From: Cordia subcordata
Lineage: Eukaryota > Streptophyta > Magnoliopsida > Boraginales > Cordiaceae
Reading direction: 5' to 3'
Assembly: GCA_028554755.1 (NCBI GenBank)
Contig: JAPTOF010000001.1
Coordinates: forward strand, 36,785,501 to 36,849,500
Length of the DNA: 64,000 bases
A model generated the notes under the pieces. The model had not been told where the DNA came from. It did no database searches and saw nothing but the letters and a program-made list of their open reading frames with translations. This document shows, piece after piece, positions 1-12,718 of the stretch; positions within the stretch are counted from its first letter, which is position 1, and every line of letters starts with the position of its first letter. A program made the position numbers and the translations under genes.

Positions 1-3000
1 TCAAGATTGCCATCTTGCAAAATTAAATTTGTAAACGGCAACCTTGAATGGATATTTTTAATTAATTATTGTGGTGGTAACAACATCGGAGGTGCAACAA
101 TAATTTTGAGAAACGATATGATGTTAAGAGATGACTAATAGAGAATCGGATCCGCTCGCCGTTCGGAGTCGTACGGCGAGGGAGAGGGAGGCTGGTATAA
201 CAATGGCCTAGGGAGATATACCACGAGTTCGAATGGGGATCAAGAGAGGATGACCTCTCTAGAAAAACATCAAACCAGCGGATACAAAGGAGGAAAGTCT
301 CTATTGTATTTTGACCCAGCTCCCTAAAACAACTTGGGGTATTAATTTAATTTGGTGTAAACGTACCAATGAAATTTTGTGTCTTGCGTCTAATTAGACT
401 AGCAAGGTTAAGTCTTAAAAATTGATAGACAAATTTTGCCAAGATCACAAATTTCTTCATCACTAAATTACTCAAAGCTAATTTGGTTAGGTTACAAATA
501 TTTAATCTTCCAACAATGTCTATTTATTGCACCAACTGTATCAAATTGTGCATGATTAGAAGAGAAAATATCATTCATCTTAATTTCAAGATTAACCATA
601 TAATATATTAGTGCTTCATTTTGAAAATTTTTAACTATAAAATCTGCCAAAATACCTCAATATTTTGAAAGCAAACAATGTTTTGTGTAAAAATAAAAAA
701 AAGATTTAAATCAAATGGAGAAATGTAATTATATAGCCCATCCATTCCCGAATTTATATATATCAAATGATGCTTTGTCAACGATAGAAAAAACTATAGA
801 GTGAGGAGTTCTAATTTGAGCTTGCAAAGACCATAGCATAGTAACATTTTATGATGGTTAATTAATTAAAGGTTGTCGGAGATGCTAAATTGCAAGATCC
901 AAATTCATTTTTCTCCTGCTATTGCTGTTTCTCCCAATTGCACAAGTAACTATAAGTTGTTCTGCAAATATATTGTTTATTCATGGTTAAAGAAGGCTTT
1001 CTACACAAATACAAGTTTAGACCGGGGTATTGTTATATTATGATATTTATAATTTTAAATAAATTTCTTGTTTTTTTCAAAAAAAAAAAAAAGTTTACAC
1101 CTATGACTTTGCAGGTATCCTTTGAAATTCCTTTGCTAGAAATTGTGAGACAGAAATTCTGTTAAAAAAAAAATTAAAGGGGGCCATTTCTCCCAGGATG
1201 GTACTGCATTAATTCAAACCTCAACTTCATTTATCTAGACTTTTTCTCATGTTATATTTTTAACTTTTATCTAAATTCTTTCATGTAAAACTATCAGGGC
1301 TTTAAAAAAATTAACGGTGCAATTAATTACTCTCTTGTTCTCTCCTCATATATACCTTCATTAGTTTAACCTTAAAACTCGCTAATCGCATGAGTTATTT
1401 TTTAAACTTTTTCTATAATTGAAATTTCTACGTGCATTAACTTTCGCACTGCAATGGTGAAATAAAGATATGAGGTATTAATTAAAGGATAAAAGAGGCG
1501 TTGTGATTCGTGCAGCTATGCTACTCAAAACTTTACACGTTTCCATTGTTTTTACACGTGGCGTTCCTCACCCTTTTTAAAGGACCATAATAAGCCTCAA
1601 CGAGTACATATAAATTTGCAAAGATTATATATTTTCAGACCAAATTACTCAGAAACCACTCTTGACAAAGTTTTTTTTTCTGTTGAACGAAACAAGCAAT
1701 CTACGGCTATGTACCATATTTTCAGCGTCAATACAATGGTCCTTGAAAATGGAGGGAGAACAAGTGCCTAGGCAAACATTAAGGTATGACGCTTCAGCTG
1801 CTTACTTTTCTTTTATCGATAGCCAATAGGCGATCGTAAAGAGCTAGCAATTCATTTCACCAAAAAGAATATAATTCCATGCCCAAATTGTAAAAGAAGA
1901 TTTGTTTTCAATTGTAACTTTATGTTTATACTCGATCCTCAAACTATTTTTCAGCCATACTCACATTAATTCTTTCACTCAGTTGTTCTTTTGAGGTAGG
2001 CGTTTCAGCAGCAAATTATCATAGACCAGATTTATGTCACACAAGACCTCATTTTAAGGTTTTCTTGGAGGAGATAGTGTTTTTCTGTAACATAATAATA
2101 TTGTTCATGAATGTGGGGCTTAAAAGATCCCACTTAGGGCTCACCACTGGAGGTTATAATTATTAGTTTATTCTTACACACAAAGTGAGAATATATATTT
2201 TTTTGGGTATTAAAAAATTTCGGATTACACGTGAATTTGACTCTATTATATTTTTTCTTAGGGACGATACAATTTAATTACTCCTAGTAGAACTCTGCAA
2301 ATGCTGCCTTGTGATATTTTGATGTAAGACTGTTACTTTTATGTGTTGGGTTAACTTGTTAAGGGGATTAATCACATGCATCTCGCAATACCATGCTACT
2401 TTGATTGTTCTTTTCTTCGTTTTTGCATGTGAGTCTGAAAATAAAGTACTGATTTTGACCCACAAAAAAAAAAGAAAAAAAAAAGTACTGACGAAATCTT
2501 ATAAGCCCACGTATGTCAAGAGTCAAGACTCAATACAACTTTAAAGATTTCAAATTAAATGCAGGAAACTTCTTGAGTTTTCTACGAAAAGAGTAGACTA
2601 TATTCCCAAGTATAGAAAATAATAAAATCAAAGGTTAAGGATGGTTGAATGTTTAGCCATGCATAATAGTAACATGCCATGTTTAACTTCGTGAATCCTA
2701 ATGTCATACTTTTTTTAATTGTTTGGATAAGCATTTTGAACTAATTGGTTGAACTTATTGTCTTAGTAGATTAATAATTAAATCTTAGCCATTACAATAT
2801 ATCTTTACTTTTATTTTTGCTTGAATCTATATATATATATATATACCAAATACTAATTACATACATGCATAAAGACTAATATCAAATATTTTACACATGC
2901 ACGAATGCAATTTAATTTCAAGTACTACGTATATGTTTATGTTGATTTAATGGCTGAATAAATTTAGTTAGATAAATTAATATTAGATAGTATGTACATG

Positions 3001-3773
3001 ATAGTCGATTCTATGTGTATATAAAAAAGGATGTGAAATGTTATGAGAATATGAGTTTATTAGATTAGAATGCCACTTATGAATGATGAAGTAAGTTGCT
3101 TATGATTTTCCATTTATCATTTGTTGACAAAATTTACCTAATTAATATTGTCAATAATTATTTGCCGTTAATTCATTAAACAATTTTATCACATAAATTT
3201 TCGTTGTGACTTATAAAAAGAAAAATAAATTGGAACTTTTACATAACACGGGCATGAGTTCTTGTTAGTATGTATTCCCTGCGAGTTGCTTGTCCCCGTT
3301 TATGCTTAATACTTTGGTTGACACATTAAAATAAAATATATTCTAATTGTGTGGTTGAGCATTAGGGTTTTGGAGAAAAAGATATATTAGTGAACATATG
3401 AGTAATACATAATGTTGTTTGAGGTCTAAACAATTGTAAATTGTTAATGACTTATGAAATAGATATGGGCAATTCACAATTCATCCTTCTCAAGAAAAGT
3501 CCCCCCTCTCTGCCCATATTTGCAAGTTGAATGATATATTATTGTTGATGTAAGCTTACAAATTAAGTTATTGATCTTTTCTCACTCCAATCTTGATTTT
3601 CCTCCAATTAACATGATCAATAATTCCACTGCTGCTTCAAGACTAGTGATAGATTTGCACCATATATGATGTTCTTTATTATATATATGTTAGAAATTCA
3701 ATGGCAATTCCCATTGTAGTCTTACATAAATTTCAGTATCATTTGTATATTTAATTTATTTTTCTTACTGCAG
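1..3773. other. Intergenic region upstream of the TPR gene
   Basis: AT-rich DNA with no convincing coding region. The short open frames here (for example 983-1165) are low-complexity and show no domain or splice context. A GC-richer patch at about 145-300 holds two small hairpins, described among the findings. The 3' part should contain the promoter and an untranslated first exon of the downstream gene, because a good splice acceptor (TTACTGCAG) ends at 3773. I could not place the first exon or a TATA box with confidence. Confidence 0.6.
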
Positions 3774-3851
3774 TTGAGGATCTGCATTTTCTTATTCACA
3801 GTTAAACCATTTGCCAGTCTCAAAGTAAGCAAATATATAAGAATTCACCAG

Positions 3852-6800
3852 ATGCTACTTAGAAGTTCATCAACTTCAGTTGTTCAAACAAAATTCCCAG
3901 ACAGCCCCACAAGAGACTTTGATGTTAACCACAACAAAAATAGACACCCTCATGTGCATGATCACTGTGCTAGCAAAGTTTCATTCATTCATGGAGGACA
4001 CCATTTGAGCTCATTCTCTTGCAACTCACCACCAGCTCAGATTTCCACCTCCGGAACAACTAAATTCAACTGCAGAAATTGGTGTAAGCGTAAGGCCATT
4101 CGCAGGGCGAAATCTGATAGTAACTTGGAAGATCTAGTGTCAACTTCATTTGATCTTGGTGGATTTTACAAGTTAGAAGTACAGAGCAACAAGATGTTGT
4201 ATTCTGAACCATCTTTCTCAATATATAATACAAAAGTGGGGTTGGAAGAAGGGAATGGAATTCAAGATTCTGATATGGAGAAGTTGCTCAAGTGTAATGG
4301 AGTGTTATTAGAGAGGTCTGCTTCAATAGGAGACACAATAAGACCTCTGGGCAGTGGAGAATTTAGTTTTGGGGGGAATGCCATGGGACTGATCGAGGAA
4401 GATTGTCGTGAAGACGAAGATGATGAGGACGAGAAGGAAGAAATGCTGAATGGATTAATGAGAGGTCTAGGAATCAAAGACAAGGGTGAACAAGCTAGTC
4501 CTCTGAAGTTTCTTGTTGCTAGGGTTGGGGTAGATGGAGATGGCTATGGTGGTGATGCTGGAAGTTCTTTGCCAACGGATTTTGATGACAATGGAAACAT
4601 TGGAGAGTATTATAGGAGGATGCTTGAAGAACAGCCTTCCAATCCTTTGTTGTTGAGAAATTATGCTCAATTTCTCCAGGTGAATCATTGTGCCACTTCC
4701 TTTCTGATTTCTGCTTTCTGCCCCTTTTTTTGGTTCCCCTGAGTATTCAAGTTCTACTTATGTCATCTAATACCAGTATAGTTTATTGAAGTATTTGCCA
4801 ATTAGAAAGAAATGTTACTTTTTCTTGGTAGTTCAATTAAATCTTCTTAATAGAAAAAGATTAAGTAATCAAACATTGCTGTGCTGGCCAGAGTTAGCCT
4901 TCAGAAAATGTCCACGTTTGTACCTAGTTCATGTCGATACATGTTAATTGATTTCGAGATGATATAAGCCATCCAATGAAGCTTTGCTTATTTATCTTGT
5001 AATTGTTGTTGCACCTCATTCTTATGGTATAGACATTCCAGTTATGCAAAAGGCTCTGTCAGGAGGCAATGTCTACAAGGCAATGACCAAGAAACAAGTC
5101 CTCAAGATAAGAGAAAATTCCTCATTACTCCAGCAAATTTCCAATTATAACTGTGATCATGCAGAACCAGATGGGGAAACCCCTTTGTAGTAAACTCTGG
5201 CAGTATTTTAGTGTGGATTAATTTAGGACTCTAATTGCTTAGCTTACTGAGATGATTTTCTTCAGTTGAATGATCTGCTGGAATGTTCATCTGACAGTCC
5301 AAAGGAGATCTTTCTGGAGCCGAGGAATACTACGCTCGTGCTACTCTGGCAGATCCAGAAGATGGGGAAATCCTGATGCAATATGCTAAATTGGTGTGGG
5401 AGATCCATCATGACAGAAACAAAGCCTTGAGTTACTTTGAGAGAGCAATTTCTGCTGCTTCAGAAGATAGGTAAATGCATCATTTTTGCATGCTTACTTC
5501 CATATTTGAGGATTTTTGTTGATTGAGCACTAATAAAATTTTCACTATTTCTTGTTGAGACTTCCATAGACTATCAAGTAGATTTATCATTTAAGCATTT
5601 TAATCAGTTTCACGAAGTGATGGAGTAAATACTTCTTGTTGGTTTGATGGTTAAAGGTTTTACTCGACTATTGAGCTATCTCTCTGCTGAATCCATGCTT
5701 GGCTCTTTCACAACCTGATAAGCTCACAGAATTTGTTATCTGACTTCTAATTGCCTTTTTTTTCAGCCAAGTCCATGCAGCATATGCTAGTTTTCTTTGG
5801 GAGATAGAAGAAAGTGAGGAGGAAAATACCTCAATGGATGTTAACATTCAGGTTTCGGATCTGCAATTTTATTTCCTTTGTCGATGACAGTTAAAGATGA
5901 TGTTCCTTTTGATGAATCTAATGTTTCTAGACCCACAGATTGCACAAGATGCTAGGCGAGCTGATCTGCAGAACCCGATAAATTTTGAGGAAGTAGAAAG
6001 ACCAGCTAGCCCGCCCTTACACCTTGCAGCAGGCCTTGGATGTGATACGGCTGCTCTTTGTGGTGGCATTGGTAATTTGGATTATGCAGCAATATACTCA
6101 GCTGACAGCGGCAATATTGAGGAGTACTATAAGAGGATGGTCGAGGAAAACCCGTGCAACCCATTGTTCCTGAGGAATTATGCAGAGTTCCTTTGTCAGG
6201 TAAGAACTATATCTTTTTCGTATCTCATCAATGCATTCAACTATGCACTTCCAGTGGCCTGCTGCAAATGAAGCAAGCAAACTAAATTGTCACTTCTTGC
6301 AAATTTGTAGCTTCCAGGCTTTAACAGTTATAAATTCTTTTCAGACTTTCATTTTCCTATAGAAAGATGGATATTATTAATTTTTCACAGATATGCTTGC
6401 TGATATGCAAGTCAAATCAGTTCATTTATCATACAGATTTAGAAATCTTTAAATCATTATAGACGGTTATATATATTTACAACTAACATTTTGAAGAAAA
6501 TTCATTCCAGAATAAAAAAAAAATTAATGAAAAGACATTGATACCAGGTCTAAGAGAACATTTATAAACACGCGATGCAGCTTTATTAGGCCTTCATACA
6601 ATAGCCTTTATCGCAGAGGTATCCGTGGTGTATTCTTTTAATTGCTAAAATGTTAACCATGTACCTGACAGTCCAAGGGAGACTTTAAAGGAGCAGAAGA
6701 ATACTACTCACGTGCAATACTAGCAGATCCTGTCGATGGAGAAATAATTTCACAGTATGCTAAGTTGGTATGGCAACTCTATCACGACAAAGACAAGGCT

Positions 6801-9800
6801 CTATCTTACTTCCAGAGAGCAGTTCAAAGGACTCCTGGAAACAGGTAAAGAAGAATCTACCATCTTTAGGAGCTCAATGGACATATCTAATATATCACAA
6901 AGTAAGTTCTCACGGAATTTATCCACTCGTTATAGGTCCTATCTAGTGAGATAAGACTTGATTTGGTTTGGTTGTATGATGATTTAATGGATAATTTGGC
7001 TTAAGAAAGGCTTTTCTGCACATTTGAGGATTATTGTTGATTGAGCACCAATAAAATTTACTGTGTATCTTCTGAGACTTCCAAGTGATATATACTTTAA
7101 CCTTAACGGCTAAAACCGCCCACTAGATTTTATCATTTAAGCATTTTTAATCAGTTCCATGAAGAAATGGAGTAAGTGGTCCTCGTTGGTTTTGATGGTT
7201 AAAGGTTTTACTTTATTATTAGGCTATCTCTCTTAGAAGTCCTTGCTTGGCTCTTTCACAACCTGATGAGCTCACAGAATTTGTTATCTTACTTTTAATT
7301 TCTTATTTTCAGTCTTGTCCACGCAGCATATGCTAGTTTTCTTTGGGAAACAGAAGAAAGTGACGAGGAAAATAGCTCACTGGATGTTAACATTCAGGTT
7401 TCTGATATGCAGTTTTATTTCCTTTGTCGATGATAGTTAAAGATGATGTTTCCTTTTGATGAAACTAATGCTTCTAGAGCCTCAGATTGCAGAAGATGCT
7501 AGTCGAGCTGATCTGCAGAACCCGGTAAATTTCGAGGAAGTAGAAAGACCAGCTAGCCCGCCCTTACACCTTGCAGCTGGCCTTGGATGTGATACGGCTG
7601 CTCTTTCTGGTGGCATTGGTAATTTGGATTATGTAGCAATATACTCTGCTGACAGCAGCAATATTGAGGAGTATTATAAGAAGATGGTTGAGGAAAATCC
7701 GTGCAACCCATTGTTCCTGAGGAATTATGCGGAGTTCCTTTGTCAGGTAAGAACTATATCTTTTTCGCCTCTATTCAATGCATTCAGTTAGGCATTTCCA
7801 GTGGCCTGCTGCAAATGAAGCAAGCAAAGTAAGTTTCACTTTCCTTGTGAATTTGTAGTGCTTTAACATTTGAGAATTTTTTGCAGACTTTAATTTTCAT
7901 ATAGAAAGATGAATATCTTTAATCTTTTCCGGGCAGGCTTGCTGATGTGCAAGTCAAATCAGTTCATTAATCATATTGATGTAGAAATCTTTAGATTATT
8001 ATATATGATTATATATATTTACAATTAACATGCCGAAGAAAATTCATTTGAGAAGGAAAAAGTTAACGAAAAGAACATTGATACCAGATCTGTACAGAAA
8101 ATTTATAAACACGCCATGCAGCTGTATTATGCTTTCATACAATTGCCTTTATCACATGGTCTATCCCGTTGTATTCTTTTAATTGCTGAAGTTGTTAACC
8201 ATGTACCTGACAGTCCAAGGGAGACTTTAAAGGAGCAGAAGAATACTATTCACGTGCAATACTAGCAGATCCTGTCGATGGAGAAATAATTTCGCAGTAT
8301 GCAAAGTTGGTATGGCAACACTATCGCAACAAAGACAAGGCATTATCTTACTTTCAGAGAGCAGTTCAAACTACTCCAGAGAACAGGTAAGGAGGAATCT
8401 ACCATCTTTGGGAGCTCAAGGGACATATCAAATGTATCAAAAAGGAAGTTCCTCCTCTCGTTTTAGGTCCTATCTTGTGAGATAAGACATGATTTGGTTT
8501 GATTGTTTGATAGTTTAATGGATAATTTGGCCTTTCTGCACATTTGAGGATTATTGTTGATTGAGCACTAATAACATTTACACTATATCATCTGAGACTT
8601 CCATATGATATACATTCTAACAGCTAGACTATCCACTAGATTTATCATTTAAGCATTTTAATCAGTTCCATAAAGACATGGAGTAAATACTTGCCGTTGG
8701 TTTGATGGTTAAAGGTTTTAATTTACTATTGAGCTCTCTCTCTGCTGAGTCCCTGCTAGGCTCTTTCAGAACCTGATTAGCTCACAGAACTTGTTATCTG
8801 ATTTTTAACTTCTGGCTTTTCAGTCATGTCCATGCAGCATATGCTAGTTTTCTTTGGGAGATAGAAGAAAGTGAGGAAAAAAGCTCACCGGATGTTAACA
8901 TTCAGGTTTCCAATATGCAGTTTTATTTCCTTTGTCGATGATAGTTAAAAATGACGTTCCTTTTGCTGAAACTAATGCTTCTAGACCCACAGATTGTGGA
9001 AGATGCTAGTCGAGCTGATCGGCAGAACCCAGTGAATTTTGAGGATGTAGAAAGACCTGCTAGCACGCCCTTACACCTTGCAGCAGGCCTTGGATGTGAT
9101 ACGGCTGCTCTTTGTGGTGGCATTGGTAATTTGGATTATGCAGCAATATACTCAGCTGACAGTGGCAATATCGAGGAGTATAATAAGAGGATGGCCGAGG
9201 AAAATCCATGTAATGCATTGTTCCAGAGGAATTATGCCGAGTTACTTTGCCAGGTAAGAACTGTCTTTTACACCTCTAGTCAATGTATTCAATTAGGCAC
9301 TTCCAGTGGAATAACATAGTCATAGTCTGAAGAAGCAACTGCTGTGCTTAGTCTGAGAACTTCTTATCTTGGCTGTGAATGGAGCAAGCAAGCATGGTAA
9401 GGTTTCATTTCGAAGCTTTAATAATTAAGAATCTTTTCAGACTTAATGTTCCTATAGAAGGATGGATATTTTAATCTTTTCGATATGCTTGCTGATCTGC
9501 AAGTCAAATCATTTCTTGTATACGATTATGTACAACTAACATTAGGAAGAAAATTCATTTCAGAAGAAAAAAGAACAAAAGTTTTATGATATGAATTTTA
9601 GAAAGGACAGTTGCAGCTTTATTATGTGTCATACAATAGCCTGTGTCCCAATGGTTTCAGCCTCTCTACTCTTCTAACGGCTAGATCTTTAACTATGTGG
9701 CTGACAGTCCAAGGGAGACTCTAAAGGAGCAGAAGAATACCATTCGCATGCAATACTAGCAGACCCTGTTGATGGAGAAATAATCTCACAGTACGCTGAG

Positions 9801-10227
9801 TTGGTATGGCAACTCTATCGCGACAAAGACAAGGCGTTACCTTACTTCCAGAAAGCAGTTCAAGCCACTCCAGGAAACAGGTAAGGAAGAATCCACCATC
9901 TTTAGGAGCTCAATGGTCATAGCAAATGTATCACAAACGAAGTTTACACTGAACTTATCGACTCATTAGGTCCTACCCAGCGAGACAAGACTTGATTTGG
10001 TTAGTTTATATGATGGTTTGTATAATTTGGCCTAAGAACTAGGCTTTTCTAAGTTTTGAAGCTGAACTTATGGACTCTTGTTGTGGATTTTTGCTTTCAG
10101 CAATGTGCTTGCAGCATATGCTAGATTTCTCTGGGAAGCAGAAGAAGATGAAGGGGATGATATTGTTGAAGAAACATACAATCAGCTCTCGACTCTGAAT
10201 CTGGCAATGCCTGTGGCAAGCGCTTAA
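3852..10227 (+). CDS. TPR-like protein with four tandem repeat modules, 12 coding exons, 893 aa
   Basis: Seen: exons 3852-4679, 5298-5470, 5767-5851, 5939-6199, 6672-6844, 7313-7397, 7486-7746, 8214-8386, 8824-8905, 8993-9253, 9708-9880 and 10101-10227 join with GT-AG ends and one open frame to TAA. The ATG at 3852 is chosen because a splice acceptor ends at 3773 and no earlier ATG in frame follows it. Residues 1-246 are unique, with a basic patch (KRKAIRRAKSD) and an acidic run (EDEDDEDEKEE). From about 248 the protein consists of modules of about 172 aa, each with a helix pair like EEYYKRMVEENPCNPLFLRN, then GDFKGAEEYYSRAILADP and AAYASFLWE. This spacing is TPR/HAT-like, and the family is annotated in plants as TPR-like superfamily proteins of unknown function. 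Inference: a helical scaffold for protein interaction. Oddity: the exon block is repeated in the genome, introns included. The gene model is solid; the function is not known. Confidence 0.88.
5298..10180 (+). repeat. Intragenic tandem amplification of a ~1.5 kb exon-intron block
   Basis: The exon sequence 173 nt, 85 (or 82) nt, 261 nt recurs. The 261-nt exons start at 5939, 7486 and 8993 (spacings 1547 and 1507). The 173-nt exons start at 5298, 6672, 8214 and 9708; the last three are spaced 1542 and 1494. The introns match as well: the 87-88 bp intron between the 85- and 261-nt exons (5852-5938, 7398-7485, 8906-8992) starts GTTTC in every copy and contains TTTATTTCCTTTGTCGATGA. Conserved introns mean duplication at the DNA level, probably by unequal crossing-over, and fairly recently. 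All copies keep frame and splice sites. Confidence 0.92.
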
Positions 10228-10666
10228 ATCTCAAGTGATCGGTTCATCACTAGTCAGATAACTGCATCACTTTGCAGCTGGTTCAGATATCTAGAGCTAC
10301 TACTTTGTAGTATTAGTAGTTATAAAGTTAAATCTAATAAAACCAAGTCTTGTTTTATTAAGTGAAAACTGTCGCATGAGAAAGACGACACCACTATTTA
10401 TAATGAGGATTTATCAACTGTAGTTCAATACACATGGGATTTCATCTGAGTGTTTCTATCTAACTCGTCTTACAAGCTTCCTAGAGATGGCAAAATGATC
10501 AAAGAAAGATGCTAGTCCATATTATAAGATCAAGGAAACGAAAACAAAGCTGGGTGACAAGCCAAGAAGACAGCTAGACAAGGGGTAGGGCTGTTGTTGT
10601 ATTAAAATTTATACCATTTCTTCTAAAACCCTTCACAAAGAAGTATTAGGTACACAATTAACATTA
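10228..10666 (+). other. 3' region of the TPR gene
   Basis: Follows the TAA of the TPR gene. An AATAAA hexamer lies at 10336-10341, about 110 bp after the stop, and is a reasonable poly(A) signal. No other feature is recognised before the inverted-repeat element that starts at 10667. Confidence 0.45.
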
Positions 10667-11707
10667 AGGCGGCATCTGGTTCATGAAATTATAGAAGATT
10701 TCTAGAAAAGTGAATTTGGGAATATGATATTTCATGTTTGGTTGGCAGAATAAAAAAAAAGTCCCAAGAATGTCATATTCTCGAGAATGTAATATTCCTA
10801 TGATTTTCTCCATTTTCATTCCCACTAGAATCTAACTTTTTCAAGTCATGGGAATGTATACAGTAAATTGTAAAAACAGAAAAGCTGACATTTGAGACCC
10901 TCTCATATAAGATAAAAAATTAACAATAATAAAAAAAGGTAAAACAAAAAATTAATTATCTAATAATAATAAAAATAACAATAATAAAAATAAAAATAAA
11001 AATAATTAATTCGTCAATATGTATTATTAATTAAAGACGGTCTTTATTGTTGTTTTAATTTTTAATTAATGATGAAATAAATAAATAATTAATTAATTTT
11101 AAAATAAAATAAAATAATCTAAAAATAAAAAATAAAAATATAACATAAATAGTAAATAATTTAAATTCAAAATAAATCAATTTAAAAATATAATTATTTT
11201 GAAAATAAAAATATTTAAAATAAAAATAATTATAATTCAAAATTAATAATATAAATATAAATATTAGAAAAATAACAATAAATTTTAGTAATAAAATAAA
11301 AAGGAAATGAAAAATAAATAATTTAAAAATAATAATTACAAATAATTAAAATAAAATAAAATAAAAATAAAAATAAAAATAATCACAAAAATAATTTGTT
11401 AAAAATTAAAAATTAAATAAGAATTCATTAACCAATTAAAAATAAACAAACAATTAACAATAACTAATTAGTTAATAATTAATTAAAAATTAAACATAAT
11501 GAACTAAATTATTATCAAAATTGTAATATTATGTAATTAATTAATTAACTAAGTAATTATAAACAAGTTAACATTCTTGGGAATGCTCCAAAATTTTCCT
11601 AGGAATATTTTTTATATACCAAACAATTTTTATATCATTTCCAGGCATGTGATTCCCGGATATGTGATTCCAAGAATGATTTTTCATTCCCTGAACCAAA
11701 TGCCTCC
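10667..11707. mobile_element. ~1.04 kb non-autonomous DNA transposon (Tourist/PIF-Harbinger-like)
   Basis: Terminal inverted repeats: the left end reads AGGCGGCATCTGGTTCA, and the right end read in reverse gives GGAGGCATTTGGTTCA. The element is bounded by TTA on both sides (10664-10666 and 11708-11710), the 3-bp duplication typical of PIF/Harbinger MITEs. The inside is extremely AT-rich low-complexity sequence (AAATAAAATAAAAAT-type) with no transposase. The left terminus may be shifted by one A, so the exact start is uncertain by 1 bp. Confidence 0.65.
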
Positions 11708-12718
11708 TTAGAGTCTTGATTTTTTTTTTGTGTGAAAAAATATTCTTTTATAATAACGTTTTTTAATTGACTCCAGAGAAAAGCTCAAATTCTTTCTAAA
11801 AACTCAATTTTAAGCTTCTTTTTCAAAAAGCCAGAAATTCAAAGTTCTTAAAAAAATACTATTTTCAAAAAATAATACAAAAAAGAATGCAGCTTCAGAA
11901 GCTAATTAAAGGAGTCCTCAGTCATGATAATCTGAAAACAGAATTACAGAAAATGGTTACAGTACGATGATGCAGACGTGTGAAACCATGAGGTTAACTC
12001 TCTGACGGGCATTATGCTTATGACTTATGAGCGATACTGAAGCTACTAAAATCTGGAGGCTTGCTGAACCTTAAACCCATTCCAGTCCATAAAGAAGACA
12101 TACTAACATAGAACAGCGCAAAAAGCCATGGTTAGGACCTCTGCAACTGCAAATAAAGGCTTAAAAAGGCCAGACCTGATGCATGATACACCTAGAAATG
12201 GAAAGTCGAAATGTGCAGAAGGAAAACAGAATGGGCATACCCGTTTCAAATCGACAAACTAAAGTCGTCTACAGCAACTACAGGGTAATTACTAGTGTTT
12301 GGCAATGCTTATTTTAGGTTCTTATAAGCACTTTTTATAAAAGCTAGTGGAGGTTGTTTTTACTTTTGGTGCTTCTCAAAACAAGCATAGTTAAACAGGT
12401 TGTTAATCCACTCAGAAATGTTAACACGTCACAGACCAGAGAGCAGTCGTAAATTCATGTGAAAAAGCCAAAACAGAATGAACAGGACACACTTAGATTC
12501 ATTTGTATGAGAGGCCAAAACTGGACAGAATCATTCTATTAGTAAGTCCAGGTAAACAAATAATTGGTTGAATACCCAAGAAAGATTTTGTAGTGATTCT
12601 TTTAGCATATCCAGTGCCTTTAAACTATTTTATAATTGGGGGAACTATCAAGCTGAATGTGCTATTCCAAGACGCGCTGACCCAAAACTGAGTTCCTGTG
12701 CTCCAAAAACCAAGATGT
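11708..12718. other. Intergenic spacer between convergent genes
   Basis: Lies between the TPR gene (+) and the G3BP-like gene (-), so it should hold the 3' UTR of both. A partial element-like stretch (GTGTTTGGCAATGCTTATTTT at about 12296) resembles a MITE end, but I found no partner terminus. No coding region is supported. Confidence 0.45.

Noticed and set aside
4984..5190. 68-codon open frame in intron 1 of the TPR gene that looks codon-like
   Set aside because: No domain recognised, not needed for the spliced frame, and the canonical exons on both sides join directly in phase 0. It could be a cryptic or alternative exon, but nothing in the sequence proves it.
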